64,000 nucleotides of DNA from Terriglobia bacterium (GTDB taxonomy: Bacteria; Acidobacteriota; Terriglobia; Terriglobales; Acidobacteriaceae): the NCBI GenBank assembly GCA_020073385.1, contig JAIQFH010000040.1:1-64000 (forward strand), read 5' to 3'. This document shows positions 34,217 through 43,866 of this stretch, piece after piece. The notes below the pieces were generated by a model that did not search any database, was not told the DNA's origin, and saw nothing but the letters and a program-made list of their open reading frames with translations. How positions within the stretch are numbered: position 1 is the stretch's first letter; each line of letters opens with the position of its first letter. A program made the position numbers and the translations under genes.

Positions 34217-34785
34217 GCCGATGACCAGCCCACCGTCGACATAAACACGAGGCATCGAATACCAACCGCCTTCGGGCAACGCCTTCGCCCCGTACCGTAT
34301 CAACTCCCCACCGTCCAGAATCCTTCGAATCAATGGGTGAGTCTTTAACTTCTGGAATGCCGCATGCGCGTCAAACCGCGGATCGCGATACTCCAATCCG
34401 ACAACCAGCCCGAGCGAGACCCGGTCCGCCGTCATGCCATAAAGCCAGCCTCCACCGAAAAATCCAGGGGCCAGAGGCCAGCCCAGTGTATGCATGACTT
34501 GACCTGCTCGGATGCGCCCAGAAGCCACTTTCCATAGTTCCTTGATGCCAACTGCGTAAATCTGTGGATTGATTCCATCGAGCTTGCACCGACTGACCAA
34601 ATCCTTGGTCAACGATCCCCGCGGCCCTTCGGCCAGCACCGTCACTTTCGCGCGCAATTCATCGGCATTTTTACCCTGTCCGTCTGCGCTGTCAGCGTCA
34701 AATCCCGTTTGCGATCGATTTCGTGCGCTAATGGGTTCAATGTGATAGTCGCGTGTTTCCGAGTGACTCCTTTCCTTCTCACCTT
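34217..34785 (-). pseudogene. Internal fragment of electron-transfer flavoprotein-ubiquinone oxidoreductase
   Basis: RAKVTVLAEGPRGSLTKDLV, NPQIYAVGIKELWKVASGRI, VMHTLGWPL, GGGWLYGMTADRVSLGLVVG and FQKLKTHPLI follow the middle of ETF-QO closely. Similarity ends at DGGLVIG, where ETF-QO should continue GD-x-AGFLN. The N-terminal FAD-binding part is missing (a stop lies near 34785), and so is the C-terminal Fe-S part. It is fused in frame, through about 65 unassigned residues, to the intron RT. ETF-QO passes electrons from ETF to ubiquinone; this piece cannot do so. Confidence 0.85.
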
Positions 34786-34816
34786 GTTCTCAATGTAGAA
34801 CGACATCATCGTTCCG

Positions 34817-35560
34817 TCAGCGGCTCACCAACCACGTTGTGAAGTTGAGCCAAAGATGCGTGCTGCCGATGACCATGAATACGGGAAGAGACGACAAAAG
34901 CGCCAAACCGCCCAAGGCAAACGCGGGATGCAGACGCCGGTGCTTGATGGTGTCATAGAAAATGCAGACAACCGGAGTGATCTCTGTGAAGGCGACCATT
35001 TCCCATAGGCCGCCTGCATGAAGAATATCCAGAGGAATTTGTTCGAGAAGGCGCCCCATACCCGGCAGAAGAAGACCGCAGGAAGCGAGAACCATCAAGC
35101 GCTTGTGGACGTCACCCCGGCGACGAAAGTAAAGCGCGGCTGCAACAAGGAGCGCGAAGGTCAGGCTGCTCCCGACATCTAAAGCGAAGGGGCGAACACT
35201 AAGAACTGTCAATGAAGCTGGGTCTGCCAGATAGTGTCGTCTTCCCGCATGGAAGCTAACCGCGATAGCTACACAAGCGGCAAGCGGGGCCAGCACGGCG
35301 CCAACAATCCCCAGGCGACGATGCAGATCGACACGATGTCGCGCGACGAGGAGCGTCTGAATGAAAAACAATACGAACCAAAGGGTAAAAATCAACCCGT
35401 GAAGGTGGAGGAGCAAGGGAAGCGCGCGCGTGCCGAACAGAACCTTCAAGAAATAAGTGCGAGCAAAGCCCGCAAAGATAATCAGGAAGGTGCCTACGGC
35501 AACCCAGGTATAGAAACTGCCGCGTGGCACAGTACGCGTGGCGGGTACATAAGTATTCAT
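34817..35560 (-). CDS. Multi-pass membrane protein, uncharacterised
   Basis: 247 residues with about seven TM helices. The segment LHLHGLIFTLWFVLFFIQTL followed by HRVDLHRRLG is shared with the protein at 42.3 kb (IHVHAAIFTGWIFLLVAQTT, RWHRRLG), so the two are paralogues. Conserved His in the membrane segments could bind haem or metal, but nothing proves it. Lies downstream of a truncated amidohydrolase. Function unknown. Confidence 0.75.
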   Translation of the reverse strand: MNTYVPATRTVPRGSFYTWVAVGTFLIIFAGFARTYFLKVLFGTRALPLLLHLHGLIFTLWFVLFFIQTLLVARHRVDLHRRLGIVGAVLAPLAACVAIAVSFHAGRRHYLADPASLTVLSVRPFALDVGSSLTFALLVAAALYFRRRGDVHKRLMVLASCGLLLPGMGRLLEQIPLDILHAGGLWEMVAFTEITPVVCIFYDTIKHRRLHPAFALGGLALLSSLPVFMVIGSTHLWLNFTTWLVSR

Positions 35561-35645
35561 TCGCGTCTCTCCGGATCAATTGCACGCATATAGTCAAAAT
35601 TGAGCTTCACCGCGTCCAACTCCGTCATGCCAACGATAGGTGGTT

Positions 35646-35921
35646 CTAGTTCGGCCAAGTGATACTCGATGCCCGCGGATCCGGCAGCCGATCGATGCGC
35701 CAGGACATTGGTCCCGCGAGGGCGATGATCTCAGTTGAATCGCCAACCGCAATGATCCTGTCACCGCCAATCGCCAGCGCCTGAACGTAGGGATGCGCCG
35801 CATTACTGGTAAAGATCTTTCCGTTGAGCAGGATGAGATCCGGAGTTGGTTTTTGGGCGGCACTCGCCAAGGAGAATGCCAAGAGACCCACCAGAAGAGC
35901 CGCATTCATCAGTCTGGACAT
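35646..35921 (-). pseudogene. N-terminal fragment of a secreted amidohydrolase (partial duplicate)
   Basis: The first 71 residues (signal peptide, then LILLNGKIFTSNAAHPYVQA and LAIGGDRIIAVGDST) match the start of the amidohydrolase at 38.1-39.8 kb, which reads ILLNGKIFTSDAAHPYVQAL. Similarity stops at LAGP and 20 unrelated codons lead to a stop. The metal-binding sites are missing, so it is inactive. It begins 3 bases after the M3 peptidase gene. Confidence 0.85.
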
Positions 35922-35924
35922 GTT

Positions 35925-37967
35925 TCACCTCGTTCCCACGGGTTGGAATTCCTGGTTCATCCAGCGCTGAAATGCTTTCATGTTCTGAGGCCTTCCCAGG
36001 AAATTCTTCACCAAGTTGTTGGCCGACATGGAGTTTCCCGGCTCCAGCACCAGGCGGCGATAGCGGAGCGGGGCACCTCCGGATAGAGGGTCGTCCGGGT
36101 TAAATTGCTCGTAGAAGTCCTCAGCGATGACCCTGTCCCACAGGTAGGTATAGAAGGTCGAAGAATAAGGGGAGAGATGAAAAAAAATAGCATAGAAGTG
36201 AGTTACGTCGGGCAAGAGGCGTACAAGCCGAGAGCGATGGACATCCTTATAGCAGACTGCATCGGGATCCAGTGTTTTTGGATCGCCGTTGTGGAGGTCA
36301 AAAGATATCGCCGAACGACCGTTCAACCTCGCCACTTCTTCCGCCCGTGGGAAAGCCGAAGCGCGGTTCATACGAGCCACCAGGTCAATCGGAATCGGCT
36401 TGCCGGTCTTGTAGTGACGGGCAAACGATGCCAGCACTTTCGGGCTGTGAAGTAGTTCCTCCAACATTTGCGAAGGAGCCTCGGGGAAGTCCTTCTCCAT
36501 CGAGGTCGCGCTAATGCCCGCCCACTCCTGCTGGCCCCCCAGGATGTAGTGCATCAAGTGGCCAAACTCATGGAAGAAGGTGGTCACGTCGCCGTACTCC
36601 ATGAGGCCTGGATCCGTCGCGGTTGGTTGAGGAAAGTTGCACACCAGAGCCGCCTCGGGCAACTGCTTGCCTCGTACGCCGCCGAAAATGGGAGCATTCC
36701 TCCCAAGTGTGAACTTGCCCGGACGCGCATGCATATCGAGATAGAAACGGCCGATCATTTTCCCTTGATCCAGAACGTCCCAAGTCTCAACTCCTGGCGC
36801 CCATGTCGGTGTATCGGGCTCTTGCCGGAAACTCACGTTGAAGAATTTGGCTCCAATGTCGAGAATGCCCTGCTTTACTTGCTCGTAGGGGAAATAAGGC
36901 CGGACCGACTGAAAATCAAAGTCGAATTGCGACCGGCGAACCAACTCCGCGTAATAGGGGTATTCATAATCCCAAATCTCTTTCGCCCCAGGATGGACTT
37001 TCTGTTTTTCTGCCAGAAGCATGTCCAGCTCTTTGCGCTGGCCAGGGCGTGAAACGATATAAATCTGCTGGATGAAATTCGCGATGTTTTTCGCGGAACC
37101 GATCATCGCGTCGGCAGCACTGTAATCCGCCCAGGTCGGATAGCCAAGAAGTCTCGCAATCTCGTATCGAGCCTTCAGCATCTCCTCAAGGACAGCTCGA
37201 TTCTTGGGATAGGCACGGTCCAGAAATGCTGCGTGGAGCTGGCGGCGCAAGTTGTCGCTCTTAGCAAAAGTCATGGCTGGGGAGAGGTCGGGGTTGGCCG
37301 TGGTGATACGAATCTTGCCATCGGCTCCCGGCTTGTGACGCTTGATATAGTCTTCGGGCAGACCTGCAAGCTCGGAAGCGTCGCCAACTTCAACGGATCT
37401 CTGATCGTCGGCAATGTTCCGTTCGAATGCCGATTGCTCTGTCGTGAGTTCATCGTTCAACTGTTTGAGACGGGTGCGTGTAGCAGCATCCTTACTGACG
37501 CCAGCAAGGCGGAACTCCAGCAGTGTGCGCTTCACGTAGTAGCGCGTGGGCTGGTCAGCGTGGGACATGTCGATGCGCGCCAAAGCGTCATAAACGTTGC
37601 GGTTCAGCGACAACGCAGTCTTGGCCGCACTGGCTTTAGCCACTATGGCCGTCGCGTGATCGCGGAACGCGGCGTCAGGATGAACCTGTTGCTGCAACTT
37701 GGCAATGTTGTTTGCATCATCGATCTCGCGGACAGCGTCATCGTAGGGCGCAAGGGTGTTCTCGATGGTATGTTCATCCTTGACTGCAACGATGGCCTCA
37801 ATCGAGTGCTGGGCCACTGCCAGCCTGTCGTTTTCCGAATTCTCGAAGGCAGCGATGTCCGGCCTCGTGGACCACAGCGGGGGCTGAGACTTCAGCAAGT
37901 CTTGACCAAATGCACCCGAAGTCAAGGAAGCCAAGACTGTTGGAATCAAAAAGCGAGGGACGCTCAC
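35925..37967 (-). CDS. Secreted M3-family metallopeptidase (oligopeptidase/Dcp type)
   Basis: 680 residues with a signal peptide (FLIPTVLASLTSGAFGQ). A long helical N-terminal region is followed by the catalytic domain with the zinc motif FFHEFGHLMHYILGG (HExxH) and the downstream Glu region. The C-terminal part has FYTYLWDRVIAEDFYEQFNP, typical of M3 enzymes. It probably trims short peptides in the periplasm. Flanked by a full amidohydrolase upstream and a truncated copy downstream on the same strand. Confidence 0.92.
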   Translation of the reverse strand: MSVPRFLIPTVLASLTSGAFGQDLLKSQPPLWSTRPDIAAFENSENDRLAVAQHSIEAIVAVKDEHTIENTLAPYDDAVREIDDANNIAKLQQQVHPDAAFRDHATAIVAKASAAKTALSLNRNVYDALARIDMSHADQPTRYYVKRTLLEFRLAGVSKDAATRTRLKQLNDELTTEQSAFERNIADDQRSVEVGDASELAGLPEDYIKRHKPGADGKIRITTANPDLSPAMTFAKSDNLRRQLHAAFLDRAYPKNRAVLEEMLKARYEIARLLGYPTWADYSAADAMIGSAKNIANFIQQIYIVSRPGQRKELDMLLAEKQKVHPGAKEIWDYEYPYYAELVRRSQFDFDFQSVRPYFPYEQVKQGILDIGAKFFNVSFRQEPDTPTWAPGVETWDVLDQGKMIGRFYLDMHARPGKFTLGRNAPIFGGVRGKQLPEAALVCNFPQPTATDPGLMEYGDVTTFFHEFGHLMHYILGGQQEWAGISATSMEKDFPEAPSQMLEELLHSPKVLASFARHYKTGKPIPIDLVARMNRASAFPRAEEVARLNGRSAISFDLHNGDPKTLDPDAVCYKDVHRSRLVRLLPDVTHFYAIFFHLSPYSSTFYTYLWDRVIAEDFYEQFNPDDPLSGGAPLRYRRLVLEPGNSMSANNLVKNFLGRPQNMKAFQRWMNQEFQPVGTR

Positions 37968-38071
37968 AGTGTCAGCTCCTATTCAGCAATAGCGCGACTA
38001 CAGAAACGGTCGAGATCGCGCTGCATTAGTCAGGTTCCCAGAACAGGCGATTTCCTTCGCAATTAACCATC

Positions 38072-39769
38072 TCATCGTTTCCTATCGCCGGCGCGCGGCG
38101 TTGGGGGAATCACTTTTCCGTCATACACAATCTTTCCGCCCACCATGGTCAACACCGATTCTGTTTTCGGCAGGTCCGAAGCATCGACTGAGAAAATGTC
38201 CTGCGAAAGAACAGCCAAGTCAGCCAGTTTCCCTGGTTCCAGGCTGCCCTTGTCTTTTTCTGCAAACTCGGCGTATGCCGACGTGAGGGTGTAAGCGATC
38301 ACTGCTTGTTCCCGTGTGATGGCCTCGGATGGCCGGTCCGGATGAAGAGAGGCAAGCATAATATTCAGATAAGGATTCGTCGGACCGTCCGAACCTAATG
38401 CAACGGGAATGCCCGCGGCCAACAAGGACCTCAGCGGCTGGGCTTTGGTCCCTTCCCAAAGATCATTATCAAAACTAGGAGACATTCTCACGGCAGCAAG
38501 GTGCGTCGGGTTCTGTACCACCACGATCCCCAGCTCGTTCGCCAGCGGGATCAACTCCGGTGTCAGGCCGTCGCCATGCTCGAACCGGACTCGCTGTTTA
38601 GCCCAGACTTGCGTTCCACCCGCGGACTTCATAGCGTTCAGCATCGCTGCCGTTGCGGGATAGGCAGACACATGAACCAGCAATTGATCATGATCGTGCC
38701 GCGACTCCTGCAACATGGCCGCGATTTCTGTTTCCGGGAATGTCAACTGCTCGTGGAGAACGAAGTAGGCCACAGTCGCAGGATCGTCGCGCGGCGCAAA
38801 AGTTCCTTCCAGCGGAACCCCGTCGAGCATCCACTTGGTACCACTGACGGTTATGAGAGGATTTGAACTGCGCGGCACCGGCCGGCCTTCTTGTATGTCG
38901 CGGCCAGCGGGAGTTGTTCCCGGCATCCTCATTACGCGAACTCGAATTGGAGTAGGCAATTTCTCCAGCAGCGCAACGCACCGTTCGGGGGGCAGATCAT
39001 TCGACATGTCCTGGATGGTTGTGATCCCCCACTTGGCGGCCGCGGATAAGGTCCGGTGCAACTTTGCAAGAGCGTCCGCCTCGCTTGTCTGGTCGGAAAA
39101 GGTGCGCTCCACATTGAACACCGCATACTCACGAATGACCCCGGTGAGCCTACCGTCAGGTGACCTTTCGTAGCGCCCGCCGGCCGGGTCCGGCTGGCTC
39201 TCTCGAATTCCAGCTCGTGCCAGCGCCGCACTATTCAGTATCCAAGCATGGTTGGTAAGGGTTTCCAGAATGACCGGGTTGTTGGGAGCTATTTCATCGA
39301 GGGCACTTCGATTCACGGCAGGATCGCGAAAGATCTTCCAGGCGATGTCACCCCGGATGAACGTGCCTTTCGGCCCCTTCAACACAGCCGCGGCAATGGC
39401 AGCTTTCATTTCAGGCCAGGCCGGATCTGGATTGTTGAGCTCCAGGTCAATGCGACCAGAGGGGAAAATGGTGAGGTGGTTATGTGCATCGTTGATTCCC
39501 GGAATTACAGTGCGCCCGCCGAGGTCGATCTCCTTCGTGTGCGGTCCGGCAAGGGTCCTGATTTTCGCCGAGTCTCCGGTCGCCGTGATTCGCTCCCCAC
39601 GGATCGCGAGAGCTTGCACATAGGGATGCGCGGCATCGCTGGTAAAGATCTTTCCGTTGAGCAGAATCACGTCTGGTGCCGGCTGTTGGCTTTTCACCGC
39701 GACAGGCGAGAACGCCAAGAAGAAGATGGCGCACGTTTTGAGTAGTCCACTATTCATATTTAGCCTCAC
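38072..39769 (-). CDS. Secreted amidohydrolase (YtcJ-like, Amidohydro_3)
   Basis: 565 residues; signal peptide at the N-terminus (MNSGLLKTCAIFFLAFSPVA, so a start at 39757 is also possible). ILLNGKIFTSDAAHPYVQAL and VIPGINDAHNHLTIF (HxH-like metal site) mark the N-terminus of the family. GVPLEGTFAPRDDPA, QRVRFEHGDGLTPELIPLAN (His) and ALGSDGPTNPYLNIM (Asp) follow in the expected order. Substrates of YtcJ-like enzymes are mostly unknown N-acyl or carbamate compounds. Context with an M3 peptidase suggests peptide or amide scavenging. Confidence 0.9.
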   Translation of the reverse strand: MRLNMNSGLLKTCAIFFLAFSPVAVKSQQPAPDVILLNGKIFTSDAAHPYVQALAIRGERITATGDSAKIRTLAGPHTKEIDLGGRTVIPGINDAHNHLTIFPSGRIDLELNNPDPAWPEMKAAIAAAVLKGPKGTFIRGDIAWKIFRDPAVNRSALDEIAPNNPVILETLTNHAWILNSAALARAGIRESQPDPAGGRYERSPDGRLTGVIREYAVFNVERTFSDQTSEADALAKLHRTLSAAAKWGITTIQDMSNDLPPERCVALLEKLPTPIRVRVMRMPGTTPAGRDIQEGRPVPRSSNPLITVSGTKWMLDGVPLEGTFAPRDDPATVAYFVLHEQLTFPETEIAAMLQESRHDHDQLLVHVSAYPATAAMLNAMKSAGGTQVWAKQRVRFEHGDGLTPELIPLANELGIVVVQNPTHLAAVRMSPSFDNDLWEGTKAQPLRSLLAAGIPVALGSDGPTNPYLNIMLASLHPDRPSEAITREQAVIAYTLTSAYAEFAEKDKGSLEPGKLADLAVLSQDIFSVDASDLPKTESVLTMVGGKIVYDGKVIPPTPRAGDRKR

Positions 39770-39804
39770 GTTCAGTTCAAGGAGCGCACAAGGACAGACT
39801 CACT

Positions 39805-40296
39805 TCAATCTAGTGGCAGCACATATCCCGGAGTTTTGGCCAATCGTCCCTCGAAGGCTTGCGCATCCAACGCCGCCATATCCCAAGCGATCCACGAAAC
39901 GGGTGTGAGTCGTAGCGTGACGTCGTCAAATGATGCAAACACTGGACCGACGTGCGGATCGGACATTGCTGCTGCACTCAAATATCGGCTGTGCAGGCGG
40001 CGGTTAATTTCCTGGGACCGAACGCCTGAAATGATATCCACTCTGCAGACAGCAGTTGCTCCACGCTCTGCTCCTGCCTTGCGTACGTCCACCATCAGTG
40101 AAGCGTTCGAGCGAGCCATCACATTACGGACTTTTCGAGTCTTGGAAGATGTCGCGACAAAGAGGCAGCCATCTTCGAAGAGGTACCAGACCGCTGTGAG
40201 GTGGATGGTTCCATCTGCATTTTCAGTTCCGAGAGTTGCAATATGGCGTCCTCGCAGAAGTTCGTCGAAATTCGCATCGAGCTTTTGATTTTGCAA
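39805..40296 (-). CDS. Pyridoxamine 5'-phosphate oxidase-like flavin-binding protein
   Basis: 163 residues with the split-barrel FMN/F420-binding pattern: RGRHIATLGTENADGTIHLT, AVWYLFEDGCLFVATSSKTR and ASLMVDVRKAG. Proteins of this family bind FMN, F420 or haem and reduce or detoxify small molecules. The cofactor cannot be told from this. Cytoplasmic, no signal peptide. Confidence 0.8.
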   Translation of the reverse strand: MQNQKLDANFDELLRGRHIATLGTENADGTIHLTAVWYLFEDGCLFVATSSKTRKVRNVMARSNASLMVDVRKAGAERGATAVCRVDIISGVRSQEINRRLHSRYLSAAAMSDPHVGPVFASFDDVTLRLTPVSWIAWDMAALDAQAFEGRLAKTPGYVLPLD

Positions 40297-40477
40297 TGTT
40301 CCCCCTCCCAGCCTGCCCCAATTCGAGCAGGTTTACATCGATCCGGTGGACGCGTGTTTGTTCGCGTTCCGACTTCGAATCGCTAGTGCTCTTCTGCAAC
40401 ACGATCTTAGTTCCATGAAGTGTTGCGACCTCTTGTCGCCAACTCTGCCAGGTCGCGCAATGGTTTAGATCCGACAA

Positions 40478-40975
40478 TTACTTCGGATGCGATCGTTCCA
40501 TATTGGAAACGCTGTACCATACCATCCTCCAAGAGCCATCGCTCTGACGTTTGAACTCCGCAAGGAAGTTTGTTCTATGGGTCATCAACACGCCATCGAG
40601 ACCGTTGTCTTCGTTGTAGGTGCCACGGTAGACAGCCAAGTCTCCCCCACCTGCAACATCGACCGCCTCGTCGATGAGACTGACTTTCCAAAGCGGGTCA
40701 TGCTGAAAGCCCAGCCTGAAGCCCTCTCTGTCGGCTTCGATCCCAACAGTTGAAGGGCTCCCACATTCCATAGAGACAATATCGGGCGCGTCATGGGCAG
40801 TTGCTTTTGTTGGATCGTGAGCGTTGATCCCCGCGACGACTTGAGCGACGACCGACTTGATGGTTTCCGCGATCGCCGATTGATCAATCGCCATCGCTCT
40901 TGTCCATACCGCAGTCCCGACGGTAGCGACAGCAAACAGAATCAGACTTGGTTTCCAGCATGCAAAATGGATCAT
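40478..40975 (-). CDS. Secreted SnoaL/SgcJ-like protein
   Basis: 165 residues; signal peptide (LILFAVATVGTAVWTRAMA), then an NTF2-like fold of the SgcJ/DUF4440 kind (VAQVVAGINAHDPTKATAHD, VDVAGGGDLAVYRGTY, RQSDGSWRMVWYSVSN). The ATG overlaps the stop of the upstream DUF1579-like gene (ATGA), so the two are co-translated. It may be a lyase or ligand binder; the role is unknown. Confidence 0.75.
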   Translation of the reverse strand: MIHFACWKPSLILFAVATVGTAVWTRAMAIDQSAIAETIKSVVAQVVAGINAHDPTKATAHDAPDIVSMECGSPSTVGIEADREGFRLGFQHDPLWKVSLIDEAVDVAGGGDLAVYRGTYNEDNGLDGVLMTHRTNFLAEFKRQSDGSWRMVWYSVSNMERSHPK

Positions 40976-42114
40976 TGCCCTTTCCTTTTTGAGGCAGCCT
41001 CAGGAGCGAGCTTCGTCCCGCGGATTGCGACGGCCCTTTTCAGAGGCCCACCCACTTCACCCATTTCGCCGGCCTGCGTGAAGGAAGTGGCAGTGATGCC
41101 GGACCACACTTCATGCCAGGTCATCTTTTTACCGTTCTGGGGAAAGCCCATGTCGATCGTTAGTTGCTTCCCATCCCAGTTCAGAGAGCTATTCGAGTTG
41201 GTATTGAAATCGCAAGCTGCCGGCCCGGAATTGTTGCAGAGCATCCCGCGCAATTTGTTTGTCGTTTTGTCCCACCAATGAAACGCGATAAGGAACATTT
41301 CTTCAGAAGGAGACCGCACGTGTTCCTCTTCTATCAAAACGTATCCACCCGGGCCTGTCCGCCAGTTCTCTTCACCTGTGCCAGTTCCCCCGGTCGGAGA
41401 AATGCCACCGGGAGCGAATTCATACGTTGTGGACCAGTCGCCCTTCAGGGCCTTTGCAAGACTCTGCATCTCCGGTGCCGGCCCGGCGTCATTGGACTGT
41501 GACGATCGTTCTTTGATCTGGCTATTCGCAACTTTCGTCGCGTGAATCGTGAACAACCGCTTCCGGGGTCCACCTGGCTCCCCGTATTCCCCGGTTTGGG
41601 TGAACGAATTTGGAGTGATCTCTGACCAGACCTCGTGCCATACCGATTTCTTGCCACTTTTCGACGTTTCCATTTCATCGATGACAAACTGTTTGCCATC
41701 CCAGCTCATGGTGATGTCATTTTGCGCACCCTTGACGTCGCATGTGTACGGCAGCCGGTTCTGGCATTCCATTCCATGGAAAGCGTTGTCCGCTGTGTTC
41801 CACCATATGACCCCGAGAAGAAAGAGGTCGCCGTCGGGCATGTGCAGGTGTTCTTCTTCCAGCAGGGTGAATCCACCTGGCCCTGGGCGCCAGGTCTCTT
41901 CTCCGGTGTTGACCAGGCCCTTGGGTGCGGGAGAGCTAGGCTCAAAGTTCACACTCAGCGACCAGTCCTCCGCCAGGGCCTTGGTGAGGCTCTGCAATTC
42001 AGCTGAAGGTTGTGGGGCAGAGGTCAGGGACTGTGCCTTTGCGGTAGCGATGGATGATCCGAAAACAATCAGAAGGCCGAGTGACATCAAGACAGCTCTG
42101 GACACTTTGTTCAT
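40972..42114 (-). CDS. Secreted protein with two tandem DUF1579-like domains
   Basis: 380 residues from MNKVSRAVLMSLGLLIVFGS (signal peptide). Two repeats of about 165 residues share L-x-K-A-L-x-x-D-W-S, G-E-E-x-W-R-x-G-P-G-G, WDGKQ and TWHEVWS-x-I-T-x-x-SFTQ-x-GE-x-GE-x-GGP. This is an internal duplication. DUF1579-like domains are lipocalin-like beta-barrels, so a ligand-binding periplasmic role is likely. The upstream extension to 42243 was rejected because it lacks a signal sequence. Confidence 0.75.
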   Translation of the reverse strand: MNKVSRAVLMSLGLLIVFGSSIATAKAQSLTSAPQPSAELQSLTKALAEDWSLSVNFEPSSPAPKGLVNTGEETWRPGPGGFTLLEEEHLHMPDGDLFLLGVIWWNTADNAFHGMECQNRLPYTCDVKGAQNDITMSWDGKQFVIDEMETSKSGKKSVWHEVWSEITPNSFTQTGEYGEPGGPRKRLFTIHATKVANSQIKERSSQSNDAGPAPEMQSLAKALKGDWSTTYEFAPGGISPTGGTGTGEENWRTGPGGYVLIEEEHVRSPSEEMFLIAFHWWDKTTNKLRGMLCNNSGPAACDFNTNSNSSLNWDGKQLTIDMGFPQNGKKMTWHEVWSGITATSFTQAGEMGEVGGPLKRAVAIRGTKLAPEAASKRKGQ

Positions 42115-42319
42115 GTTGCGCTCCTTGTCGTGCTTCAAAGAATTACTTCTTACTTGATTAGCGAGTCCGATCGCCGACTCTGCGGTGCTCGATCTGCTTA
42201 GGCGCAGCTGCCACAATGCAGTAGGGCCGCCGAAGTATGCCAAATGGAGGGCTTAGTTCCGGTGTCTCCACGACTGCGCTGTATTTTGTTGCGAGCCGGC
42301 GGAAACCCATAATGAATAT

Positions 42320-43081
42320 TCACCTTCCGTGCTGCCAGAAGTGGAGCAGCCACCCTGCAAATAGATGCCACATGCGAGTGCCTCCAATGAGACCTTCCGT
42401 TTCGCGAAATAAAACGAGAAATACTCCACCCCACAATGTCGCTGGGTGGACTTTCCGGGTAGACCATAGGTCATAAACAATAATCAGAAGCAAGAATGAA
42501 TAGACGACCGCGGAGGTCATTAACGAACTTTCTGCAACCCATCGAATCGGCCAACGTATGATCCCGGCGTCGACGAGAACCAGGGTTGCAATGAGAATCA
42601 GTCGCTTGTGTGCCGGAGGATTAAAGCGATAACGAAAAGCGAGGTAGACGAGAAGCGGAAACCCGATCAGAACGGTCGACAACAAGTTGTAGTAAAACGC
42701 CAATGGATCAAAGCCTGGTGGACCACCTCGCAGCATGCTTTCTGTGGCGACGACGGATCCGACTATCACCATCGCGCAGGCCAGGCAGAATCCTGCAACT
42801 CCGAGACGGCGGTGCCACCTAACTTGTCCTGCGGCGACAAGCGTGGTCTGGGCGACTAGAAGGAAAATCCAACCTGTAAAGATTGCAGCATGGACATGGA
42901 TTAGTACGTTGGGCAAATGAGCATGAAACATTCCTGCAAGGAAGTAGCTTCGCGCAAAGCCGTAGTAAATGGTTGCCAGGATCAGCAACGACATTCCGGA
43001 AAAGAACCAGTGCTCAAATCTTCGCCTGTCCGGTACCGTTGTTCCCACCGGCAAGCTTCTGAATGCAGATTTGTCTTTCAT
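42320..43081 (-). CDS. Multi-pass membrane protein, paralogue of the 34.8-kb protein
   Basis: 253 residues from MKDKSAFRSLPVG; an upstream ATG at 43108 is possible. About seven TM helices, with IHVHAAIFTGWIFLLVAQTT and RWHRRLGVAGFCLA matching the paralogue. A second conserved region is AHKRLILIATLVLVDAGIIR. No known domain was recognised. The downstream (minus-strand) neighbours encode secreted ligand-binding-like proteins. Confidence 0.75.
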   Translation of the reverse strand: MKDKSAFRSLPVGTTVPDRRRFEHWFFSGMSLLILATIYYGFARSYFLAGMFHAHLPNVLIHVHAAIFTGWIFLLVAQTTLVAAGQVRWHRRLGVAGFCLACAMVIVGSVVATESMLRGGPPGFDPLAFYYNLLSTVLIGFPLLVYLAFRYRFNPPAHKRLILIATLVLVDAGIIRWPIRWVAESSLMTSAVVYSFLLLIIVYDLWSTRKVHPATLWGGVFLVLFRETEGLIGGTRMWHLFAGWLLHFWQHGR

Positions 43082-43108
43082 TGTTGCACTTCGGGCAGTG
43101 TCAATCAT

Positions 43109-43343
43109 GGGTCCTCGATGGGTTCCGGTCCGATTGATTCGTCACTCCACGGAATCAGTGATTCGTGATCTCAGTAACTGCTGCGCTGCGAGCGGCAACC
43201 TCAGGCGCCCCTCCGTTCTCCGTAGTGAAAGACTTAGATGTTGCAACGCTGGCGTTCTCGATGTGCTCATATCCAATTCGCCCGTTGGTGTTGTAGTTCT
43301 TCTGGGACATCTGTGAATTCAGGGAGAAGAGCGCAGTTTTTAG
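43109..43343. other. Intergenic region, nothing recognised
   Basis: About 230 bases between two minus-strand genes. No RNA gene, strong palindrome or terminator stands out; it probably carries the promoter of the downstream membrane-protein gene. Confidence 0.3.
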
Positions 43344-43751
43344 TCATGGCGTCTTGGCCGCGAGTGTCGCGACGATTTTCTTAACTTCATCCTCTGTGTA
43401 ACTTGGCTGCACAACGAGTTGTGCGGTGCAGTGAAACCCGTCGCCCGGTACCGAGACCATGTATGTGGTATAAGCTTTGGCCCCCGGCGTTGGAGTTGAT
43501 TTCATGACGTAAAAGACGCGCTTTGCCGAATTCTCCAGCATCTTTTGTGCATACATCTTCTGCGTCTCCGGACTGAAAGTCCGAACTTTTCCGCTGCCTT
43601 TGACCAAAGTGACGGATTGCCCCCAGTTCTTTGGAACTGAGATTTGACAAGCACCGGTATGATCTTTCGTCGTCACCCAATCGAGTCTGGCTTGTGCGGA
43701 GATAAAAGAAGTAACGAGCAGAAAACACAGCGTGGCGATCGACCTGTGCAT
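43344..43751 (-). CDS. Small secreted protein, uncharacterised
   Basis: 135 residues from MHRSIATLCFLLVTSFISAQ (signal peptide), preceded by a strong GGAGGAG. The mature part has LDWVTTKDHTGACQISVPKN and ends in a helix (TEDEVKKIVATLA); two Cys may pair. It resembles secreted proteins that fold like small photosystem-P/PsbP-type domains ('CQISVPKNW'), but this is only a resemblance. Part of a run of small secreted genes on the minus strand. Confidence 0.65.
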   Translation of the reverse strand: MHRSIATLCFLLVTSFISAQARLDWVTTKDHTGACQISVPKNWGQSVTLVKGSGKVRTFSPETQKMYAQKMLENSAKRVFYVMKSTPTPGAKAYTTYMVSVPGDGFHCTAQLVVQPSYTEDEVKKIVATLAAKTP

Positions 43752-43866
43752 AATTTGTCTCCTCCGAAGTTTTTTCATTTTCTTCCTTGTGGTAAGTCAA
43801 CGGTCTACTTTCCAGTCATAGCCCTCGACTCGCTGCCCACATTCGAAGACCATCAGGCCACGCCGC

